Source: Yinghuangia seranimata (GTDB lineage Bacteria > Actinomycetota > Actinomycetes > Streptomycetales > Streptomycetaceae). Taken from it: DNA of 64,000 bases. The position numbers and the translations under genes are program-made. The DNA lies in contig NZ_JASAOI010000050.1 in the NCBI RefSeq assembly GCF_029953285.1, positions 86,880 through 150,879 of the forward strand. The letters run 5' to 3'. How positions within the stretch are numbered: position 1 is the first letter of the stretch; each line of letters starts with the position of its first letter. Below are positions 35,836 through 44,476 of this stretch, one piece after another. The notes below the pieces were generated by a model, which was not told the DNA's origin, ran no database searches, and was given only the letters and a program-made list of their open reading frames with translations.

Positions 35836-37743
35836 GTGACGGACCGAACCGCAGGCTCCGTCCACCTGATGGCGGACGATCCTTCCGGCTCCACCACCGT
35901 CGACCCCTCCACGAAGGACAACGACGCAAAGGCGTCGGACGTCACGGTGGAGACCGTCGCGACGGACTCGGTCACCGACGAACCCACGGGGACACCGGCG
36001 GCCGACGCCCCGGACGCCGCGGAAGCCTCAGGCGAAGTCCCGGACGAGACACGGGCGGACGACGACACCGGCATGCACGCCAAAGCCGAAGAACCCGACG
36101 AGCCCACGCAGGCCAAGCCCGAACCGCGGCCCGATCCCGAGCCCGTACCGCAGGGCCGCTCGGTCGCGGACGTCGAGCGCGGCACGCGCTTCGCCGACCG
36201 CTACCGCCTTGAGGACAGGCTCAGTTCGAACGGCAAGAGCGCCACCTGGCGCGCCGTCGACGAGAAACTCCGGCGTGCCGTCGGCATCCACATCGTCGTG
36301 GCCGGCAGCGACCACGCCCGCAGCGTCATGGCCGCGGCACGCGCCGCCGCGCTGGTGGGCGACCCGCGCTTCGTGCAGGTGCTCGACGCCGCCGAAGAGG
36401 ACGGCCTGGTCTACGTCGTCAAGGAGTGGCTGCCCGACGCCGACAACCTCGCGTCGCTGCTCGCCACCAACCCGCTGCCGCCGCACGAGGCGTACGAGAT
36501 GGTCCGGTCGATCGCCGACGCCATGGCGGTCGCGCACCGCGCCGGGCTGTCGCACCTGCGCCTGGACCCCGAGAACGTCCTGCGGATGCACACCGGCCAG
36601 TACAAGATCGTCGGTCTGTCCGTCGAAGCGGCCCTCTACGGGCACGACACCACCGACGCGGCGCTCGACGACACCCGGGCGATCGGCTCGCTGCTGTACG
36701 CGTGCCTCGCGCGGCGGTGGCCCGAGGCGGAGCGCTACGGCCTCCCTCGGGCCCCGCGCAACGGCGACCGGCTCCTGACGCCGGGACAGGTCAAGGCGCA
36801 CGTGCACGGGCCGCTGGAGGCCGTCGCGATGCGGGCGCTGGGCTACGAGTACAAGCACCAGCCGCCGTTCGAGGCACCGGAGGACGTCGTCGCGGCGATC
36901 GCGGCGATACCCACCGTCCTGCCGCCGGAGCCCGACCCCGTGGTCAGTGCCGCCGGGGCCCAGTTCGACGACGAGTACACCCCGACGGCGGTGCTCTCCC
37001 CGAAGGGCCTCGTCGGCGGCCCCCCGCCCAGCACCCCGACGGGCTTCCACACGGCCCCGCCGCCCGCGCTCGGCGGCGGCTTCGGCCGACTGCTGAAGGT
37101 CGTCGTCGCGATCATCGTCCTGGTGGCGGTGGTTTTGGCGACGTGGCAGATCGCCGCGCACGTGAACAAGAAGGACGAGGCCGCGCCTTCGCCTTCGGCA
37201 TCGGGCGGGCAGCCTTCGAGCCCGCAGGCCCCCGCGCCGGTGCCGGCGCCCAACACGCCGCTGGAGATCAAGCGTGGGATCGAGTTCGACCCGCAGGGCG
37301 AGGCCAGGGGTGAAACCAACCCCCGCTTGACGTTCGACGGCAACCCAGACACGACGTGGCGGACCAAGACCTACTCCGACACCCACTTGCAGCCCTACCG
37401 CGACGGCGTCGGCATCGTCTACGACTTCGGCGCGCCGGTCGACGTCCGCTCGGTGAACGTCGACCTCCTGTTCGGCGATCCCGGCACCACGTTCGAGGTC
37501 CGCGCGCTCCCGGCCGGCACAGCTCTCCCGGACGTCACCAAGAAGGGCACGCAGAACAGCTTCTCCACGGTGCTCGGCACCGGTCAGTCCGGGTCGGGCA
37601 AGACCGTCACGGTCACCGCCGAAAAGCCGGTCAAGTCCCAATACGTGTTGATCTGGTTCACCGATCTGGCCCGGGTGTTCGGCGACAGCAACGGCGGCGT
37701 CGGCCTCAAGACCGGCATCACCGAGATCCGATTCACCAGCTGA
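35836..37743 (+). CDS. Membrane pseudokinase with C-terminal discoidin-like domain (MviN-associated)
   Basis: 635 aa. An acidic, disordered N-terminus (about 1-115) precedes a kinase-like domain (about 120-365). The VAIK lysine is replaced (VGIHIVV), the HRD motif reads HLRL before DPEN, and DFG reads VGL, so catalysis is lost. One membrane helix (about 420-442) leads to a Pro/Ser-rich linker and an outside domain (about 480-635, TFDGNPDTTWRT, discoidin-like). It corresponds to the pseudokinase half of mycobacterial MviN, which binds FhaA when phosphorylated. GTG 35836 is preferred (GAGGAGG upstream); ATG 35803 overlaps a -10-like TACGAT. Confidence 0.88.
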   Translation: MTDRTAGSVHLMADDPSGSTTVDPSTKDNDAKASDVTVETVATDSVTDEPTGTPAADAPDAAEASGEVPDETRADDDTGMHAKAEEPDEPTQAKPEPRPDPEPVPQGRSVADVERGTRFADRYRLEDRLSSNGKSATWRAVDEKLRRAVGIHIVVAGSDHARSVMAAARAAALVGDPRFVQVLDAAEEDGLVYVVKEWLPDADNLASLLATNPLPPHEAYEMVRSIADAMAVAHRAGLSHLRLDPENVLRMHTGQYKIVGLSVEAALYGHDTTDAALDDTRAIGSLLYACLARRWPEAERYGLPRAPRNGDRLLTPGQVKAHVHGPLEAVAMRALGYEYKHQPPFEAPEDVVAAIAAIPTVLPPEPDPVVSAAGAQFDDEYTPTAVLSPKGLVGGPPPSTPTGFHTAPPPALGGGFGRLLKVVVAIIVLVAVVLATWQIAAHVNKKDEAAPSPSASGGQPSSPQAPAPVPAPNTPLEIKRGIEFDPQGEARGETNPRLTFDGNPDTTWRTKTYSDTHLQPYRDGVGIVYDFGAPVDVRSVNVDLLFGDPGTTFEVRALPAGTALPDVTKKGTQNSFSTVLGTGQSGSGKTVTVTAEKPVKSQYVLIWFTDLARVFGDSNGGVGLKTGITEIRFTS

Positions 37744-37813
37744 TCCCCGTCACGTCGCTACTCCCGCCGTGCCAGGATGACCCCCGGAAAGCCACGGCCG
37801 TCGGGGGGTGAGC

Positions 37814-38455
37814 ATGAGCACGGAGTCCGCGTACGCCGACGTCGGCGACGCCGATCTGCTCACGCTGCACGCCTCCGGCGACGCCCAGGCGTTCGGCGAG
37901 CTGATACGCCGTCACCGCGACCGGCTCTGGGCCGTCGCCCTGCGGACGCTCGGCGACCGCGAGGAGGCCGCTGACGCCCTCCAGGACGCCCTCGTGTCGG
38001 CCTACCGGGCCGCCGACCGCTTCGAGGGCCGCTCGGCCGTCACAACGTGGCTGCATCGCATCGTGGTGAACGCCTGCCTGGACCGGGCCCGTCGGAAGGC
38101 CTCCCGGCCGGCCGTGCCGTTGCCGGACGATCTCGACCAGCGGTTGCCCGCCCCCGTCGGCGAGGACCCCGCAGTGCGCGGGGAGACCCGCCGGCAGGTG
38201 CTGGCCGCACTGGCGACGCTGCCGCCGGAACAGCGGGCGGCGCTGGTGCTCGTCGACATGGAGGGCTACTCGGTCGACGAGGCCGCGCGGGTCCTCGAGG
38301 TGGCGCCCGGGACGATCAAGAGCAGGTGCGCCCGCGGCCGGGCCCGGCTCCTGCCCCTCGTGCGGCACATGCGGGAAGGGAACCGAGTCGCCGGGCCGCC
38401 CGTCAGACCGACGGACGACGGGACCGCGCACCAGGACGGAGGTGTGACGCGATGA
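37814..38455 (+). CDS. sigM: ECF sigma factor SigM-like
   Basis: 213 aa. Region 2 (FGELIRRHRDRLWAVALRTL; ADALQDALVSAYRAADRF) and region 4 (LATLPPEQRAALVLVDMEGY; GTIKSRCARGRARL) are intact; as in all ECF factors, regions 1 and 3 are missing. Order murJ-pseudokinase-sigM-anti-sigma-trxB-trxA equals that around mycobacterial sigM. ATG 37814 is chosen behind GGGGGGTGAG; GTG 37808 is the alternative. Its stop overlaps the anti-sigma start (ATGA), so the pair is made together. Confidence 0.92.
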   Translation: MSTESAYADVGDADLLTLHASGDAQAFGELIRRHRDRLWAVALRTLGDREEAADALQDALVSAYRAADRFEGRSAVTTWLHRIVVNACLDRARRKASRPAVPLPDDLDQRLPAPVGEDPAVRGETRRQVLAALATLPPEQRAALVLVDMEGYSVDEAARVLEVAPGTIKSRCARGRARLLPLVRHMREGNRVAGPPVRPTDDGTAHQDGGVTR

Positions 38456-39495
38456 CCGCAACGAACCCTGTGGTGGGCCCGGACGGGCACGTGGATGTCG
38501 ACGTCCTCTCCGACCTCACCGAAGACCTCCTGGACGACGCCCGGGCCGCCGAGGCGCGTGCGCATCTGGCCGCGTGCGCCGAGTGCCGTGAGACGTACGA
38601 GGCGCTGGCCGAGGTCGCGGCGCTGCTGCGCGGCCAGCCCGACGAGCCCATGCCGGACGACGTGTTCGCGCGGATCGAGGCGGCGCTCGCCGAGGCCGCG
38701 GCGGAGGACGCCGGGCCCGAGGCGCCGCTCGCCACCGTCACACCGCTGCCGTCCGCTCCCTCGGTGCCGCGTCAGCAGTCCGGTCCGCCGCCGCGGCCGA
38801 GCGTCGCGCCGGTGGTGCCGCTCGCGCACCCCGAGCGCCTGGAACCCGTGCGCCCACACCGGCCGCGCCGCCGTGCGGGCCTGCTGCTGGCCGCGGCGGC
38901 GGTGGCCGCCATGGCGGTGGGTGTCGGGGTCATCGCCCGCAACGGCGTCGGGTCCTCGAACGACAAGACCGCGTCCAAGCCCGCGGCAGGCGCCGACCGG
39001 TCCGCGGTCAGGACCGAGGGCGGCGCGGGAGCGGCGGGGGTACCCCCGGCCGCTCCGCAGGCGACGCCCAAGTCCTTGGCCCCCGACGGGACGTTTGCGG
39101 TCCCGCCGGCCCCGACGGGCCCGGCCGCCTCGCCGCGCGCGCTGGAACGCGCTGGCGTCCCGGACCGGGTGCGTGCCCTGGCCGCCCCGGGCCAGTCGCT
39201 GACGTCGGGCTCGACGTCGTTCGGCAGCGGCGCCCCCGCCACGAGCGGCAGTCCGACGGCCGCCGCGATGGCGGGGCAGCTCCCGCAGTGCGTGACCTCC
39301 GCGGCCGACGCGTCGGCGACGCCGACGGCGGCGGAGCGGGTCCGCTTCGAGGGCCGCACGGCCTATCTGCTCGTCTACGCACCGCCGGGCAGCACCAGCG
39401 CGAACGCCGTCGTGGTCGCGGACGGCTGCTCCGGCGTCCTGGCCAAGGCACAGCCGTCGGACGTCCTGTTGCGCATCTCGGTACCGCTGCCCTGA
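38452..39495 (+). CDS. Membrane anti-sigma factor of the zinc-finger (ZAS) type
   Basis: 347 aa. The N-terminal domain has HLAACAEC (about 38-45), the H-x3-C-x2-C motif of ZAS anti-sigma factors that clamp ECF sigmas. A Pro-rich linker, one membrane helix (about 142-164) and a Pro/Ser/Thr-rich outside region follow. The C-terminal domain (about 260-347) contains two Cys (LPQCVTSA, DGCSGVL) that may form a disulfide. ATG 38452 overlaps the sigM stop by four bases. It presumably holds SigM inactive until an envelope signal. Confidence 0.88.
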   Translation: MTATNPVVGPDGHVDVDVLSDLTEDLLDDARAAEARAHLAACAECRETYEALAEVAALLRGQPDEPMPDDVFARIEAALAEAAAEDAGPEAPLATVTPLPSAPSVPRQQSGPPPRPSVAPVVPLAHPERLEPVRPHRPRRRAGLLLAAAAVAAMAVGVGVIARNGVGSSNDKTASKPAAGADRSAVRTEGGAGAAGVPPAAPQATPKSLAPDGTFAVPPAPTGPAASPRALERAGVPDRVRALAAPGQSLTSGSTSFGSGAPATSGSPTAAAMAGQLPQCVTSAADASATPTAAERVRFEGRTAYLLVYAPPGSTSANAVVVADGCSGVLAKAQPSDVLLRISVPLP

Positions 39496-39522
39496 CCACG
39501 AAGGTGTGGTAGTGGTCAGCGC

Positions 39523-39549
39523 GGGAATGGCGCGCGCCTAGGATCGGTT
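39523..39549 (+). promoter_or_regulatory. Sigma-R promoter of trxB-trxA
   Basis: GGGAAT (39523-39528), exactly 18 nt, GTT (39547-39549). This equals the S. coelicolor sigma-R consensus GGGAAT-N18-GTT and lies 108 bp upstream of trxB. Known trxBA genes are induced by thiol-oxidative stress through SigR; the same is expected here. Confidence 0.88.
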
Positions 39550-39656
39550 GAGCGGAACGTGCCGCACCCCGCAGCTCGCGGGGTGGCCCCGCAACCGCCG
39601 GCAACGCCGAACCGAACGCCCTCGGTCGGCTCGACTAGAAGCAGGATGGGTCCAGC

Positions 39657-40610
39657 GTGAGCGACGTCCGCAACGTGATCATCATCGGTTCCGGCCCGGC
39701 CGGCTACACGGCCGCCGTCTACGCCGCACGCGCGGACCTCAACCCGCTCGTCTTCGAGGGCGCGGTCACCGCCGGCGGCGCGCTGATGAACACCACCGAG
39801 GTGGAGAACTTCCCCGGCTGGCCCGAGGGCATCATGGGCCCGGACCTCATGGACAACCTGCGCAAGCAGGCCGAGCGGTTCGGCGCCGAGCTCGTCGCGG
39901 ACGACATCGTCGAGGCCGAACTCGAGGGCGACGTCAAGGTCGTCAAGGACAGCTCGGGCAACGTGCACCGGGCGAAGGCGGTCATCCTCGCGACCGGCTC
40001 CGCGTACCGCGAGCTCGGTCTGCCGAACGAGAAGGAGCTGTCCGGGCACGGCGTCTCGTGGTGCGCCACGTGCGACGGCTTCTTCTTCCGCAACCAGCAC
40101 ATCGCGGTGGTCGGCGGCGGCGACTCGGCGATCGAGGAGGCCACCTTCCTGTCCCGCTTCGCGGAGACGGTCACGGTGATCCACCGCCGCGAGGAGCTGC
40201 GCGCGTCGAAGATCATGCAGGACCGCGCGTTCGCGAACGAGAAGATCAAGTTCGCGTGGAACAGCGAGGTCGCGGAGATCGTCGGCGACGGCAAGCTCTC
40301 CGGCGTCAAGCTGCGCGACACGGTCACCGGCGAGCTGCGCGACCTGGACGTCACCGGCCTGTTCATCGCGATCGGCCACGAGCCGCGCACCGAGCTGCTC
40401 AAGGACCAGATCGATCTGGACGAGGAAGGGTACGTGAAGGTCTCGCACCCGACGCAGCACACCAACCTCACCGGCGTCTTCGCGTGCGGCGACGTCGTCG
40501 ACCACATCTACCGCCAGGCGATCACCGCGGCCGGCAGCGGCTGCGCCGCCGCCCTGGACGCCGAGCGGTACCTGACGGACCTGAAGCACCGCGAAGAGGC
40601 CGCCGCCTGA
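39657..40610 (+). CDS. trxB: Thioredoxin reductase
   Basis: 317 aa FAD/NADPH enzyme that reduces thioredoxin. FAD motif [18 protein letters not shown], redox pair CATC (about residues 138-141 in [10 protein letters not shown]), NADPH motif [15 protein letters not shown] and the final FAD block [11 protein letters not shown] are all intact. GTG 39657 gives the normal N-terminus. It is transcribed from the sigma-R promoter at 39523-39549 with trxA 59 bp downstream. Confidence 0.98.
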   Translation: MSDVRNVIIIGSGPAGYTAAVYAARADLNPLVFEGAVTAGGALMNTTEVENFPGWPEGIMGPDLMDNLRKQAERFGAELVADDIVEAELEGDVKVVKDSSGNVHRAKAVILATGSAYRELGLPNEKELSGHGVSWCATCDGFFFRNQHIAVVGGGDSAIEEATFLSRFAETVTVIHRREELRASKIMQDRAFANEKIKFAWNSEVAEIVGDGKLSGVKLRDTVTGELRDLDVTGLFIAIGHEPRTELLKDQIDLDEEGYVKVSHPTQHTNLTGVFACGDVVDHIYRQAITAAGSGCAAALDAERYLTDLKHREEAAA

Positions 40611-40669
40611 CGGCGGTGCCGCGTCGCCCCCTCCCCCACCACTCCCGCCCACTGACGAAGGAGCCCCCG

Positions 40670-40996
40670 ATGGCCTCGGGCATCATCAAGACCACGGACA
40701 AGACGTTCACCGAGGACGTGCTGCAGAGCGACAAGCCGGTGCTGGTCGACTTCTGGGCCGAGTGGTGCGGCCCGTGCCGCCAGATCGCCCCGGTCCTCGA
40801 GCAGATCGCGGCCGAGCACGGTGACAAGCTCACCATCGCCAAGCTCAACACCGACGAGAACCCCGAGGTGACCACGCAGTACGGGGTCATGTCGATCCCC
40901 ACGCTGAACGTCTACCAGGGCGGCCAGGTCGTGAAGACGATCGTCGGCGCCAAGCCCAAGGCGATGATGCTCAAGGAGCTCGCGGAGTTCATCTGA
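40670..40996 (+). CDS. trxA: Thioredoxin
   Basis: 108 aa. Active site WCGPC (about residues 31-35 in FWAEWCGPCRQIAPVLEQ) and the cis-Pro region SIPTLNVYQGG are canonical. It supplies reducing equivalents to ribonucleotide reductase and oxidised proteins. ATG 40670 lies behind GAAGGAG. It forms an operon with trxB and is closed by the hairpin at 41012-41041. Confidence 0.98.
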   Translation: MASGIIKTTDKTFTEDVLQSDKPVLVDFWAEWCGPCRQIAPVLEQIAAEHGDKLTIAKLNTDENPEVTTQYGVMSIPTLNVYQGGQVVKTIVGAKPKAMMLKELAEFI

Positions 40997-41011
40997 TCCC
41001 GGGTGCTCACG

Positions 41012-41043
41012 AAGGCGCCCCCCGGAACCGGGGGGCGCCTTTT
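41012..41043 (+). terminator. Terminator of trxB-trxA
   Basis: AAGGCGCCCCCCGG (41012-41025) and CCGGGGGGCGCCTT (41028-41041) form a perfect 14-bp stem with an AA loop, followed by TT. Confidence 0.95.
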
Positions 41044-41222
41044 CCGCGTGTAGAGGGCCGGACGTCTGTGATTCCGGGTTCCGGGGGGATACCCGATGCG
41101 GCGCCGTGGGGGGCCGCAGCCCGCGCTCGGGGGAGCGCTCGGGGTCTTCCCATGTTCCGTTTGATTCCTGCTCTGCGCGCGTACGATCGAGTGTTGCGTC
41201 AATCTCGGGAGGATTCCGTTCC

Positions 41223-42389
41223 ATGACCCTGCAGCGGCAGTACCGACGCGGAGACACCGGCCCTGCCGTAGCCGAGATCAGGTCGAAACTCACCCTGCTC
41301 GGTCTGCTCGCGGTGGACTCCCCCGGCGGGCCGGTGGACGCCGACCGGGGCGACGAGGCCGTCTTCGACGACGACGTGGACCGCGCCGTCCGGCACTTCC
41401 AGCAGCAGCGCGCGCTGACCGTCGACGGGGTCGTCGGCCCCGAGACCTACCGGCAGCTCGACGAGGCGCGCTGGCGGCTCGGCGACCGGGTGCTCAGCTA
41501 CTCGGTCAGCCACCTGATCGTCGGCGACGACGTCGCGACGCTGCAGCAGCGGCTGCTCGACATGGGCTTCGACTGCGGCCGCGTCGACGGCATCCTCGGC
41601 GCGGGCACCGAGCGCGCGCTGCGCGACTTCCAGCGCAACTACGGGCTGCGCGCCGACGGGACGTGCGGACCGGCGACCTTCCGCGCGCTCGACCGGCTGG
41701 CCCGCACCGTGGTCGGCGGCCAGCCGCACGCGATGCGCGAGTCCGAGCTGATCCACCGCTCGGGGCCCGCGCTGTCCGGCAAGGTCGTCGTCATCGACCC
41801 GGGGCACGGCGGCGGAGACCCGGGCGTCGTGGCGCACGGGCTCGCCGAGGCGGACGTCGTGTGGGACCTCGCGCGCCGCCTCGAGGGCCGGCTCTCCGCC
41901 CTCGGCGTGCAGGCGTACCTGACCCGCGGGCTGGACGGCGATGGACTCGTCGACGAGGAGCAGCGCGCGGCGTTCGCCAACGCGACCGACGCGGACCTGG
42001 TCATCTCGCTGCACTCGGACCGCAACGACCATCCGCAGGCGCGCGGCGTCGCGACCTTCTACTACGGCAGCGGCAGCGACCGGTTCGGGCTCCGCTCCCC
42101 CACCGGCGAGCGCTTCGCCGGCCTCGTGCAGCGCGAGCTGGTGGCGCGCACCGGGATGGTGGACTGCCGCACCCACGGCAAGGCGTGGCCGCTGCTGCGG
42201 AGCACGCGGATGCCGGCCGTCCGCGTCGAGCTGGGCTACCTGACCAATCCCGAGGACGCCGCGCTGCTCACCGAGGCGACGTTCCGCGACCAGGCCGCCG
42301 AGTCGATCGTGGTCGCTCTGCAGCGGCTGTACCTGCCGCCGGAGCAGGACGAGCCGACCGGGATGCTGCGGCTGCCCGCGTTCATCTGA
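41223..42389 (+). CDS. cwlM: CwlM-like peptidoglycan-binding N-acetylmuramoyl-L-alanine amidase homologue
   Basis: 388 aa. Two PG_binding_1 domains (about 10-80 and 90-165; AVRHFQQQRALTVDGVVG, ALRDFQRNYGLRADGTCG) precede an Amidase_3 domain. It has IDPGHGGGDPG, an acidic ligand (AEADVVWDLA), SLHSDRND and the catalytic-type VELGYLTNPEDA. No signal peptide is present, so the protein should be cytoplasmic. Mycobacterial CwlM, in the same gene position, is a phosphorylated regulator of MurA rather than a hydrolase; the same is likely here. ATG 41223 lies behind GGGAGGATT. Confidence 0.88.
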   Translation: MTLQRQYRRGDTGPAVAEIRSKLTLLGLLAVDSPGGPVDADRGDEAVFDDDVDRAVRHFQQQRALTVDGVVGPETYRQLDEARWRLGDRVLSYSVSHLIVGDDVATLQQRLLDMGFDCGRVDGILGAGTERALRDFQRNYGLRADGTCGPATFRALDRLARTVVGGQPHAMRESELIHRSGPALSGKVVVIDPGHGGGDPGVVAHGLAEADVVWDLARRLEGRLSALGVQAYLTRGLDGDGLVDEEQRAAFANATDADLVISLHSDRNDHPQARGVATFYYGSGSDRFGLRSPTGERFAGLVQRELVARTGMVDCRTHGKAWPLLRSTRMPAVRVELGYLTNPEDAALLTEATFRDQAAESIVVALQRLYLPPEQDEPTGMLRLPAFI

Positions 42390-42444
42390 GTCGCCCGCGT
42401 CACTCGGGCACGCCGGACACCACCGGCACCGCGCACACCTCACA

Positions 42445-42479
42445 CGGCGGTCAGGGAAGCGCGCCTTCCCCGACCGCCG
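42445..42479. terminator. Bidirectional hairpin after cwlM
   Basis: CGGCGGTCAGGGAAG (42445-42459) pairs with CTTCCCCGACCGCCG (42465-42479) with one mismatch. It follows cwlM and overlaps the end of the small convergent gene at 42451-42663. Confidence 0.8.
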
Positions 42480-42663
42480 TCGGTGTTTCACGTGAAACGT
42501 CGTCGGCCGCGGCGGTCAGCACACGCAGCGGGACCGCCGGGCCGTCCGGCAACCAGACACGGTCCGGGCGCGTCTCCGGTCGTGAGGCGGACACCAGGCC
42601 GCCCACGAAACCACCGACGACGCCGAGGCCGAGACCGGCGACAACCCATCGCACCGAGCGCAT
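42451..42663 (-). CDS. Small single-helix membrane protein of unknown function
   Basis: 70 aa: MRSVRWVVAGLGLGVVGGF begins a helix at about residues 5-25, then a polar tail. Support for a real gene is a strong ribosome site (GGAGG, 5 nt spacing) before ATG 42663 and a bidirectional terminator at its end. Part of the tail (DVSRET) is encoded by parS at 42485-42498, as also occurs in parA. No family is recognised. Confidence 0.65.
   Translation of the reverse strand: MRSVRWVVAGLGLGVVGGFVGGLVSASRPETRPDRVWLPDGPAVPLRVLTAAADDVSRETPTAVGEGALP
42485..42498. other. parS centromere site 1
   Basis: GTTTCACGTGAAAC, a perfect 14-bp palindrome, the Streptomyces ParB-binding sequence. It lies within the small gene at 42451-42663. 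ParB loads here and spreads to organise the origin region. Confidence 0.95.
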
Positions 42664-42860
42664 CCGGGCCTCCAGAATGGGGGATTACGCCACGCCGCAT
42701 GGTAGTCCCGGCCCGGCGGGAGCGGCCAATGCGCCTGTACGTCGCAGCCGGTTGCCACCCTGTCGGCGGAATCACAGCGCGCGATCGCTACTCCGTTTCG
42801 CATACTCGTTGACACGGCACATTTCGGTGCCCGCCCGCATCGCCTCAAGGAGGCTGGTAC

Positions 42861-44180
42861 GTGAACGTCCCGCAGAGCCAACCCGGATCCCGTCTCGACA
42901 ACTACGTCGACCGCTACGCAGCCCGCACCGCGGGCATGACGGCTTCCGAGGTCCGAGCTCTGTTCGCCGTGGCATCACGGCCCGAGGTCGTCTCACTCGC
43001 CGGCGGCATGCCGAACATCAACGCGCTTCCGCTCGACGCGGTCGCGGACACCGTCGCACGCCTCGTCGTCGAGCGCGGCACCGTCGCGCTGCAGTACGGC
43101 TCGGGCCAGGGCGACGAGACGCTGCGCGGCCAGATCTGCGAGGTCATGCGTCTCGAGGGCATCGAGGCGCACCCCGACGACATCACCGTCACGGTCGGCT
43201 CGCAGCAGGCCCTCGACCTGGTGACCCGGATCTTCATCGACCCGGGCGACGTCATCCTCGCCGAGGCGCCCAGCTACGTCGGCGCGCTCTCCACCTTCGC
43301 CTCCTACCAGGCCGACGTCGTGCACGTCGGCATGGACGAGGACGGCCTCGTGCCCGAGCACCTGGAGAACGCCATCGCGGCGGTCCGGGCGAGCGGGCGG
43401 CGGATCAAGTTCCTCTACACGATCCCGAACTTCCACAACCCGATGGGCGTGTGCCTGTCCCCCGAGCGGCGCGGCCGGATCCTGGAGATCTGCCGGGCCG
43501 CCGACGTCCTCGTCATCGAGGACAACCCCTACGGTCTGCTGGGCTTCGACAACGAGCCGATGCGCGCGCTGCGCGCCGACGACGCCGAGGGGGTCGTGTA
43601 CCTCGGCTCGTTCTCCAAGACCTTCGCCCCGGGCCTGCGCGTCGGCTGGGCGGTCGCCCCGCACGCGGTGCGCGAGAAGCTCGTGCTCGCGGCCGAGGCG
43701 TCGGTGCTGAGCCCGCCGGTCTTCTCGCAGATGACGGTCTCCGCGTATCTCGAGACGCAGCCGTGGCGCGCGCAGATCAAGAACTACCGCGAGATGTACC
43801 GCGAGCGCCGCGACGCGATGCTCGACGCGCTGCGCACCTACATGCCCGAGGGCACCACGTGGACGAACCCCACGGGCGGCTTCTTCGTGTGGGTCACGCT
43901 GCCGGCCGGGCTCGACGCCAAGGCGATGCTCCCCCGCGCCGTCACCGCCCGCGTCGCGTACGTGCCCGGCACCGCCTTCTACGCGGACGGCTTCGGCGCC
44001 TCCTCGATGCGCCTGTCCTTCTGCTACCCGACGCCCGAGCGGATCCGCGAAGGAGTGCGCCGGCTCGCCGGCGTCATCACCCAGGAGCTGGAGCTGCGCA
44101 CGATGTTCGGGACGCCGCAGAGCCAGACGCCGCCCGCGGCATCGCCGACGACGCTGGCCCCTGGGCCCGACCTCGCCTGA
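42861..44180 (+). CDS. PLP-dependent aminotransferase (class I/II, LysN-like)
   Basis: 439 aa, fold type I. VSLAGGMPNINALPLDAVA, LQYGSGQGDETLRGQI, NFHNPMGVCLSPERR and the PLP-lysine block SFSKTFAPGLRVGW resemble 2-aminoadipate / aromatic aminotransferases related to MocR domains, but with no DNA-binding part. Substrate not determinable. GTG 42861 is used. An aminotransferase near parAB and ddl is usual in Streptomyces. The C-terminal 25 residues are Pro/Ala-rich. Confidence 0.9.
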   Translation: MNVPQSQPGSRLDNYVDRYAARTAGMTASEVRALFAVASRPEVVSLAGGMPNINALPLDAVADTVARLVVERGTVALQYGSGQGDETLRGQICEVMRLEGIEAHPDDITVTVGSQQALDLVTRIFIDPGDVILAEAPSYVGALSTFASYQADVVHVGMDEDGLVPEHLENAIAAVRASGRRIKFLYTIPNFHNPMGVCLSPERRGRILEICRAADVLVIEDNPYGLLGFDNEPMRALRADDAEGVVYLGSFSKTFAPGLRVGWAVAPHAVREKLVLAAEASVLSPPVFSQMTVSAYLETQPWRAQIKNYREMYRERRDAMLDALRTYMPEGTTWTNPTGGFFVWVTLPAGLDAKAMLPRAVTARVAYVPGTAFYADGFGASSMRLSFCYPTPERIREGVRRLAGVITQELELRTMFGTPQSQTPPAASPTTLAPGPDLA

Positions 44181-44199
44181 CCCTCCCCCGGCATGCGCT

Positions 44200-44213
44200 G
44201 TTTCACGTGAAAC
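44200..44213. other. parS centromere site 2
   Basis: Perfect GTTTCACGTGAAAC in the aminotransferase-ddl gap, first copy of the 53-bp repeat. Confidence 0.95.
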
Positions 44214-44311
44214 ACGGACCCGCCACGGGCCGGGGGGGGGGGAAGGGCCGGGGCGCCCGGGCCGGGGTTGCCCGGGCCCCGCCCGCGCCGGCCCCTCCCC
44301 CGGCATGCGCT

Positions 44312-44325
44312 GTTTCACGTGAAAC
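44312..44325. other. parS centromere site 3
   Basis: Perfect GTTTCACGTGAAAC, second copy of the 53-bp repeat, 112 bp from site 2. Confidence 0.95.
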
Positions 44326-44377
44326 ACGGACCCGCCACGGGCCGGTGCCTGTCATCGGCCCGTGGCGCCGGGCCGGT

Positions 44378-44391
44378 GTTTCACGTGAAAC
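44378..44391. other. parS centromere site 4
   Basis: Perfect GTTTCACGTGAAAC, 66 bp from site 3 and 86 bp before ddl; not part of the 53-bp repeat. Confidence 0.95.
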
Positions 44392-44476
44392 ACCGCGCGC
44401 CGTCCACCCCCTCCCCCCGCTTCCTCGTTCCGAGGGGTATATCCATCCCATGCCCCCTCTCCCGAAAGGACCACGG

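Larger units (their letters stand above)
44181..44345. repeat. 53-bp direct repeat, each copy carrying parS
   Basis: Copies 44181-44233 and 44293-44345 are identical over 53 bp and contain parS 2 and 3. The 59 bp between them includes a G11 run (44232-44242) and short GGGCC/CCCGGG stretches. This is a local duplication or an assembly artefact near a homopolymer. Confidence 0.85.

Noticed and set aside
42993..44327. Minus-strand frames beginning MFHVKQRM near 44.2 kb
   Set aside because: The first codons are the parS palindrome read as protein; the rest is antisense to the aminotransferase.
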